A DNA stretch of 64,000 bases from Clytia hemisphaerica (Eukaryota > Cnidaria > Hydrozoa > Leptothecata > Clytiidae), in contig CACVBU010000743.1 of NCBI GenBank assembly GCA_902728285.1, positions 715,068 through 779,067 on the forward strand, read 5' to 3'. Shown here piece after piece: positions 37,101 to 46,100 of this stretch. Position numbers and translations under genes: made by a program. A model generated the notes under the pieces. The model made no database searches. It worked only from the letters and a program-made list of their open reading frames with translations, and was not told the origin of the DNA. The number at the start of each line of letters is the position of its first letter. The stretch's first letter is position 1.

Positions 37101-40100
37101 ATCCCAATATATTGCCATAGATATTCTTTCACTTTTATTGTTATCAGTAGAAACATTTTGTCGCCAATATCGGTGATAAAATGCCGCATACCTCATGTTG
37201 GTTTTCAACTATGCTTTCTTCAGCCTTGAAAACTTTGCACGTTTGATAACTCACAGGATACAGATAGTCGCTCAATTCACGTAATGCAACCATCCCAGCT
37301 TGCACACAACGTTATTTCAACGTTCATCTAACGTTATATGGACGTTGTGAACGTTAGATAAACGTTGAAACAACGTTGTGTGCCAGCTGGGATTGAGTTT
37401 CAAGCCGAAGGCTAGAGAGGAATCTTCAATCTTTACCTGGCAAACAAAAATATGATGCCTTTAAATTTGCGCTGCATTTTGGTTGACAAATTGAATCTAT
37501 AACTTTCTTGTTTTCAAATTTTACTTTTTTCGAATTCTTGTAGTAAATGTTACTTCTAATGCAGCGTTTGTTTGAAAACCACCACGTGGGCCGCGCAACT
37601 TATGTAAGAAATAAGTGGTTCCATAAATCCTATTTAAGATTCCAACCTTATTAAAGGCAACTTTAAACCTTAACTTTAAACCTTTAATGTCTTGTTCGTT
37701 CTTTTCTATATACGCCTAACTGCAATGCATCATCAATATTTTCTAATAAAGCAAACATATTAAATATTTTTAAGCTGTCTTATGCTGTCCTTTAAAAACC
37801 TATCGTAACCGATTTGATGATATATTTTAGCGTTATAGTAATGTGGGAGGGGGAGTGCCTACTTCGCAACATTAGAAAAGAACAACAAATTTAAAAAAGG
37901 ACTACAAATTTCACCATCCACAACCCCAACCAAAGTGTGTGTTACACCTTTACGTATTCATTCCTCTTTGTGTTTTGCGTATAATAACGACTAACAGTTT
38001 ATAAAAATAAAAGATTTACGCGTGCGCTTTAACTTTGTTTTGAAAATGAAACAATAAATGTGAAGTAGTGGAGTACTCAACTTTCTAAACAAAGAAAATG
38101 ACTTTTTTTCTATAGACATCTAATTGCAATGGATCATCTACATCGCCAACAAATACAACCACAATTTGTCCAACACCTTTCGAAGTCACCACACATCTTC
38201 TCAACATTCTAAACAACAACACCATCAAGATTGAACAAGACGTTGAATTCATCTCAGAAATCATTGATCATGTCATCCAACACATAAATGCTGACACTAA
38301 TATCACTGACGTTAGAAAGGTAACTTGAAATAATCATAGGCTGTGCGGCTAATGGGCTGGGATTTCAAAATCATCTATAGTCAACTCACTCTAGTTCGAA
38401 TCTTTGTTTAATTCGAAATAAGATACTGGTCCCCTTAGCTGAAAATTAGTTTAAATTAAATTACTCTCTAATTCGAAGAAAACTTTGGTCTCTTTAAGAT
38501 CGAATTAGAGAGAGACAACTGTATCTTCAAGACCGATGTCTTGAAATAATATGAAGAGTTTGTGAATAAGCCTCTTCTGTATTTCTTGCAATGGTTGATT
38601 AAACTTAAGCATATTTTTCCCGCTAAGATGATTTTTAGGGGTAGGTCTCACCGTTGCCCGAGGGCCACTTATAGCTTTTTGATAGACTGTATACCCTGAT
38701 AAGTGATCCGGTGTAATTTGGCTGACTCGATATTTTGGCTTTGCTTGAGGTGGTAGCAAATCCATGCCACTAGATTCAGTCCCTTTTTGGAGAAAAGCAA
38801 ACAGAAAACCATGACCAATTTATAGAACATATTTTATTGTGTTGTTGTTTTCTTATAATTTTGAAAACGGAAGTGAAAAAATTCAAGATGGCGCGATACC
38901 TCTACTGCTACTTCACTGGACTCAGCGCCATCAAAATCATCAGAAAGCAAAGTTCAGTCAGAAGTAGACTCTAATCTAGTCCCACTGGGGCTCTGCTATG
39001 GGGTTGTAGCAAAAATTATTCCGTATTTTCAACTTTTTCAGATCACCACAAACCTATTGAAAATCGTCAACCAAGTCATGGACATCGATATCCAATTGCT
39101 TCAACAATCACAAAACAAGTCAAGCACTACAGAAAACATCCTTCTGAACCTTGATACACTTGCTCTCAAAATTGGTGAAATCATTCGGCAATACCCTAAT
39201 ATGGAAATTGCGATTAATTTCGAGAATATTGCCTTCATTATTGGGTACAAGCTACCTAACAACTTATTGATCAGTAGTAATCAATCAAGTAATGGCCAAC
39301 CATCCTTAACTTTAAGTCAAAATACTACTAGCAATAATGAAGATTCAAGTGTGGCCAGTTTTTATTCTGGTGCAAACACATTCATGGATAATGAAGATTC
39401 CTTGGTGTATTCCTATTTGTTCAACAAACCAACGCTTTTCAAAACAAAACAATACCAAGCAGGACGGGTAAGCTCGATTTCCGTAATCTCTTTTTCGTAC
39501 ACAGTGAACCAATTAAACAAGGAATTTCCTTACTTGAAAGATTACTTGAAATTGTTCTTTTCTCAATATTGAGACCACCCATCTCATTGAGATGAGTCCC
39601 TCTTATTCCCAAAAAAATGATTTCTCATTAAAATCTGAATTCATGGAAATTGATAATGATGTTCTCTATCCATTTTGGGACTCACCTATGTACCAATCAC
39701 GCGTTCACACTTATTTAGTCAACATGCAATAATCCTGCAGCTTTGAAAGTCGAGTCACGGTCGTTGCAGATCTATCTTTCGTCCTACCTCTCTGAAAGGA
39801 ACCAACCGAATCTATCTATTGTTATTTTACGTTCAAAGTTTATCTGGCACCCAGATGGTGAAATTTTCATCCGACACGCTAAAGCTGTGAAAGTCGGGAA
39901 AAGTTCCAACATCTGGAAGGTGTAGATAGCGGTATTTTTTTATCAGACTGCGTAAAGGATTTTCCACTGAAAAATCCTCTCGTTTCAGGGATTTTGGGGT
40001 AACAAAATATTCTCAACCTTACGGGCAAGAGTCCTTGAGCCCGACTGGGGATTTATCTGATATTCCGATGGCGGATTGGCGGCTGCCCACGCTAAAGCTC

Positions 40101-43100
40101 TAAAGGAGCGCGCCAATTTCCCATCGGAGAGGAATGATAGTCGGCCTTTGATGTGTCGCCTCCCCAGTCGGGTTTGACTACCCTTGGGTGTAAAGGTAAA
40201 AATATTTTGATTGGACCCGCCAATCCCCGAAAACGAGGGCTGGGTTACCAGATCTCCTGTTGTAAAATCCTTGACGCGGTCTTGCAAAATTCCGTAATGT
40301 AAACCTTCCAGATGATGAAAATTTTCCCGATCTTCAGAGCTTTAGCGTGTCGGATGAAAATTTCACCATCTGGGTGCCAGATAAACTGGGGATATGACAT
40401 ATCAAAGGGCGACCGACTTTCATTCCTCTTCGATGCAAATCGCCCCGCCTCTTTAGAGCTTTAGCGAAGGCGGCCGCCAATCCGCCATAGGAATATCAGA
40501 TAAGTTTGAAGGGAATAATGGGTAATCTGGACTGTTTGTGCCCCGATAACTGCCTCCCATTTGTTAACTGTAAAACCTCAACAGATTTAGATCAAAAGTC
40601 GTTATCTGAGCACGAGGTTTTTGTTTTTAACAAAATCTTCTTTAGGTTGGTTATGTTGGTAGTCCAGTATTAGCAGTCACCATTTCAAACAATGAAACCA
40701 TTGCACAGAATCAATCCATCGAATTGAGCTTTGTTGTTCCACCAAACTTCTTGAAGAATATGACGAATGAAAAAGTGGAAGAATTATGCTGCTTCTGGAA
40801 TTTCACCACAGGTTTAGTAAATATTTCTCGCATGTTTTCAACCATAAAAAGCCAAGCTTGCGAGCCTGATGCAGTGGTAGACACTTGCTTATTAAAAAAC
40901 AAGAGTTTGAAATTTCAATTATATGTTAAGATAAATCCGTGAGATTTAAATCAAATTTGTTTTCCGGTAGTATTTATCTGAGTTTTTTTGACCAACGACT
41001 CTTTTTGAGATGAAATTCTAAAGTACTTAATGCCTAACAGGATCAGATTGGAAGTTAAACGCTAATCCAGGGAGGCCCAAGGAGCAGGATTAAAATCACG
41101 AGAGTGAAAAAAGGTTGTAGTTAGATATAACATTTAACAAAAATGATTAAAATCTTACGCCCTTTCGTACGCTTTCTTTTAGACACTTGGTCTAATTACG
41201 GATGCCACAAAGTTGATAGGCCATCAAATCGTGATGACGTCATCACGTGTCGATGTAACCATCTTACGAACTTTGCGGTTCTTCTTGATGTCGAGCAAGG
41301 TTTGTTTATTTACAGCGGTGGCCCCTTCGAAAGCATACCTGACGAAAATTGTTGATTACAGCTGGCAAAAAAGTTTTAAAGGCTTTTTATTGAATGAGTT
41401 TTACAAAATGCTACAATATCTTGAGAATCAATGCAAATTTGGTCAGCACTCTAGTGGTCCACCATAGTTAATTAGGAAAATAATTAGTGAAACTCGAACC
41501 CAGTGTTTTTTGTTGAAAATTTTTATTTTACTAATAATGGCACCACAATTTACCATTGCCGTACTATAGATAGATAAAGTCGATCTTTTCCGTGGATAGC
41601 TCAGTAATCTAGGACGGTGTCAGCATGCTCGGCTATCTAAGGTGCATGGATTCGAACCGCGAAACTCTGGTTTTGGGCGTTGACTCCTTTGACCACTCTG
41701 CCATTACTCCTTATAACTAAGATTACAAATGTCATATTTCAGGTGTGGTATACAACCCTCTTGCATTACAATATGTTTCAATCATTGGTTGCTGGATATC
41801 GATTACTGGGCTTGTCATAACCATTGTCTGTCATCTGGTGTTTAGGTATGAAACATTTCCAACAAATTAAAAATGTGTGAATACAGTCGACGCTCTCTTA
41901 TTCAATTTTCAAGGGGATTGGGCTCATAGATTTACAAAGCCCGAAGAGCTAGATGTCGTGCTTTGGCTGAAAAGTGTGCTGTGGTTAGGTAGGTCACGTC
42001 TACCTACAATCCTTCAAGAAATATTTGAGACAAATGGGAAATTCCCCAGGAAGTTTTGAAACCAAAATCAATTTGTAAGTGCTCTAAAGTAGGTTCGAAA
42101 GGTAGAGTTTTAACTCTGAGTTTTAACGCTAGACGTAACACTTAGGACCTTAGGATTTGAGGATCTAAAAGTTCAAAAATGGTCCAGTAAGGCTCCGAAT
42201 ATAGCCTGGAAGTCTGCCTACCCGTCTCAAATTGAAATGTTCGATTAAATTAAAAGGAATAGCCCAAAATCGGCTTTTTCGCCCGAACTTTAAATCTCGA
42301 AAAACGTCAAAATAACCGGAATTCTCAATATATTTCTTGAAAGATTGTAGATCACGTGACATTACAATTAAATTTCAGCGCTTGACCAATAAGAAGCTTC
42401 GCAGGTTTTCGAAAACAATAGTAGAAATACTTTTTGCGATATTCACTTTTTTTGTTGAAAGAGCTTAAAGCACGACATCTAGCCCTTCGGGCTTTACAGA
42501 AATCTGTGATTGGACTTTCATCGAATACCTAAAAAAGAGGCATTTTTAGCATTATTTGGCAATGAAATGCGTACCGATGGTATTCGAATACCTAATTTGA
42601 TTTCAATTGAGGTATTTTGGACATAAATTGAGATAAAAAGCTGAGTTGCTAGGCATTTTCGGCTCAAATTCCATTTGCAACTGCAAGCTGGAATCCGGAA
42701 AATCCTTAGCAACTCCAGCCACTAGCTGAAAATTGGAGATGCTTATAAAAAAATGTGTTGTAAGTTGAAAAGGCTTGCATAAAGACGATATTTTGAAAAT
42801 TGGTCCAATTATCTTACCCTATAGACTTTTACTCTTTACCTAATTGTATTTTAAAGTACATTTAGAGTCCAACCAAAAAATAAAATAGTTAAAAACAAAA
42901 TCTCTGTTAGCTAGCCTCTTCACTGTCTCTTCGCATTTCAAACATTACCCACTACAGGGTGTCCCTAATTAAAGTATCGAGTTTGAACATGCGATTGAGT
43001 AGAAAAGTTTGTGTGTGTTATCGCTAAAATATAAGAACGTTCTCCATCACAGAGGCTTATTACAAAAGGTAGTTACAACGTATAAATTAATCGTAATGAC

Positions 43101-46100
43101 AAAGAAAAAAGAGGGAGAGCTTAAAATACAATTTTGTAAACACGCACATAAAACTTTCTACTCAATCGCATGTTCAAACTCGATACTTTAATTAGGGACA
43201 CCCTGTATAACATAATAGTCATTATAAAAAACCCCGGTCGGCGGTCTGGCTTTCTGTTCAATTTTCTTTTGTTGCAAACAAAAGGCAAGTTGCGATTTGC
43301 ATACTTTTTGATCACCTTACCAAAATCTCCTCTTGGGATTGGTCTATTTTCCAATCACATAATAAAAAAGTTTGCAAAATAAATCGATTTTGGTACGTAG
43401 GCTCCACCTTTTAACAATAAAAAGAGACAAAAGCCTTCCAGACCAGTGTTTTTATAATGACTTTGATAACATGAATACTCAATGATTTTTCCACAGAAAG
43501 GTGATGCGAAAACTGCCACCAAAGATTTTGATCAACCTCTGCGTTTCAATACTTGCTTTGCTTTTGGTATTTCTATTCGGTGTCGACCAATCAACGTCCT
43601 CGTCTCGAATCACGTGTCAAATCATGGCTGCACTTCTTCATTATTTCACGTTAACTACATTCTGTTGGACCCTGGTTGAAGCGTACAATCTGTATAAAAA
43701 CTTTGTCAAAATATTCAATATGGGTGGATCGAATAAGAAATTCATGTATTTCGCAATGTCCTTTGCATGGGGTATGTTCTTATTTAGTTCTTTTTCTTGT
43801 TTTTTTATATAGCTCTGTTACTCCAAGGTTTCAGGTCCGATCCATTGGCTTTAGCGTTCAGAACTGCCCTATATTTGCAGATTTTGAATATAGGACAGCT
43901 GTTTTTCATACCAAACATTCGCAATAGAATTAGAAAATCATGATACGAAACACGAGATAAGTTTGAAAGAAATCTTATCCAAATCTTTGCTATAATTCGA
44001 AGAAAATTTTTGGTCTCTTGAAGATCGAATTAGCAAATTAGCTATACGTCTTTTAATCTGAAATGATTTGCTTCTCTCAGGTTTTCCATTGCTAATTGTT
44101 GGCATCTCAAGTTCAGTTGCACCTCAAAATCTGGGAAGCAAAGATTTGTAAGTACAGTTGACGCTCTCTAATTCGACGTTCTACTATTCGATAGGCTCCC
44201 TTATTCGATGAAATTTATGATCCCCGTCAACAAAAAACTCCCATAAACGACGCTCCCTTATTTGATAAGCTCCCTTATTCGATGAAAATCCAATTCCCCT
44301 TGAAGATCGAATTAGAGAGCGTCAACTGTATTGTAATTAGTCCTGTTTGAAAGTTATGTTATTTCATCATTAAGTTGTGGCCCACCTCCTTAGTTCCGAA
44401 CATGTTTTTAAACCCACTGCTCCCTTCTTCGTCCTTCTTTAACATTAGAATATAATTATTGCTATCCTGCTATGAAGTGCTTTATTTTGCTCTTCTATAC
44501 CGCTTTGCACTTATCTTTCAGAAGTTTTCTGCAACTGTTTCTTCTAGATATCTTACTATACTAAATGAGTTTATGAAAAATGTCTGTAACGCTAGCCCAG
44601 TAACATATGTTAAGGTTTCTAAAATTTGAACGCTGCGGCTGGAAAACCTATCCACCTTCGATACAAAAAGTCTCGCGCTAAGTTTGACAAGCGTAGAAAA
44701 CTCGGATTAGAGAAGACTCTACACTGCTATTTGTAAAACTTTTTCAAAGGAAAAGAAATACATTAGAATAAATATAAATATTATAAGACTAAATCAGTTA
44801 AAAACGAATAATAAGAGGCAAACAAATCAAGTATCACAAATCCACATCATAAGGATAGTGGCATAACCTTGCGGTCACGCCGGGCGCAAAACAAGGGCTA
44901 TTTGTAAACGAAAAAAGTTCTGACGTCAATTTCATGAAAAAGTACTGCGACGTCATAAAGTTTCAAATAAAAAGATGTGGCATTTTTGTTGCACGATTTC
45001 GAATTATTTTATATCAACACACGCAACAAAATCCAACATTGTTGTTTGATGATTAAACTTCGTCTAACATTATTTAAAAAGGTTTCAATGTTGGTTGCAT
45101 TGCATATGCGCCAGTCTTAAGCTGTCCGCATGCGAAGCCAACAAACGGGAAAACCTTCAGTGCTCAATCGCAAAGCGCGAGCCTCTCCTTCACAACTAAG
45201 GCTTTTTCTTTCCTAGAAGCAACCCTCTCACCACCTCAGACACCTTTGGGCGTCTGCAACGACGGGTACCCTCGATAATTTTGACAGGGTCACTATGGCA
45301 TTTCATTGAACACAAACTTCCGTTATCTTAAAAAGACATATCATCGAGGCTTACAGACACAAAATTTTGACTAATGTAGAAAGTTTAGAAGTATATTTTT
45401 TATTATGTATTTGGCATTTTAAGCCAAAACGATGTCAGGAATTAACCCACATTATAGTATTTTAAAGGCTTTTGATGCGCAAGCAAAACCGTTAACCGGC
45501 GTTTACGACGACGGGAACCGTCTAGTAAACTGCTAATTAATTTTTTGAAACGTTTTATGAGGAAGGGCGATTAGCAACTTTTCGTGTTTCAGTTTGGTTA
45601 AAATGTTTCGAGTGGCCCCAGCCATAAAGCAAATCAATGTTGAATCTGATTGGATTCAATTTTTTAAACTAAAGATGTTTCACACATCTTAATTATTCTA
45701 CATTTTTGTCATTTTTTAGTTGTGTGGTCATTGGCAATACCTTGTACATCGGCCTGTTAGCGCCAATCGCTCTCATCCTTCTCATCAACTATTTCGCCTT
45801 TGGATTCATTCTCAAATCGATTACGTCACGAAAAGTGGTTGCCAATAGTAACAAAACACAACAAAAAGACGAACTTCAACGTCAGTTACGATCTGCCTTC
45901 ACCATAGCAACGTTATTAGGAATGACGTGGATTTTCGCCATTTTGGCAATCGGTGACGTCAAAGAGACATTCCAATGGCTATTCAGTATCTCAACCTCTC
46001 TACAAGGATTTTGCATCTTTGTCTTGTATACTGTCAGGAATCCAGAAATACAGAATGAATTTTACCAATGTTTGGGTGTGGAGAGAAACAATAAGAAACA

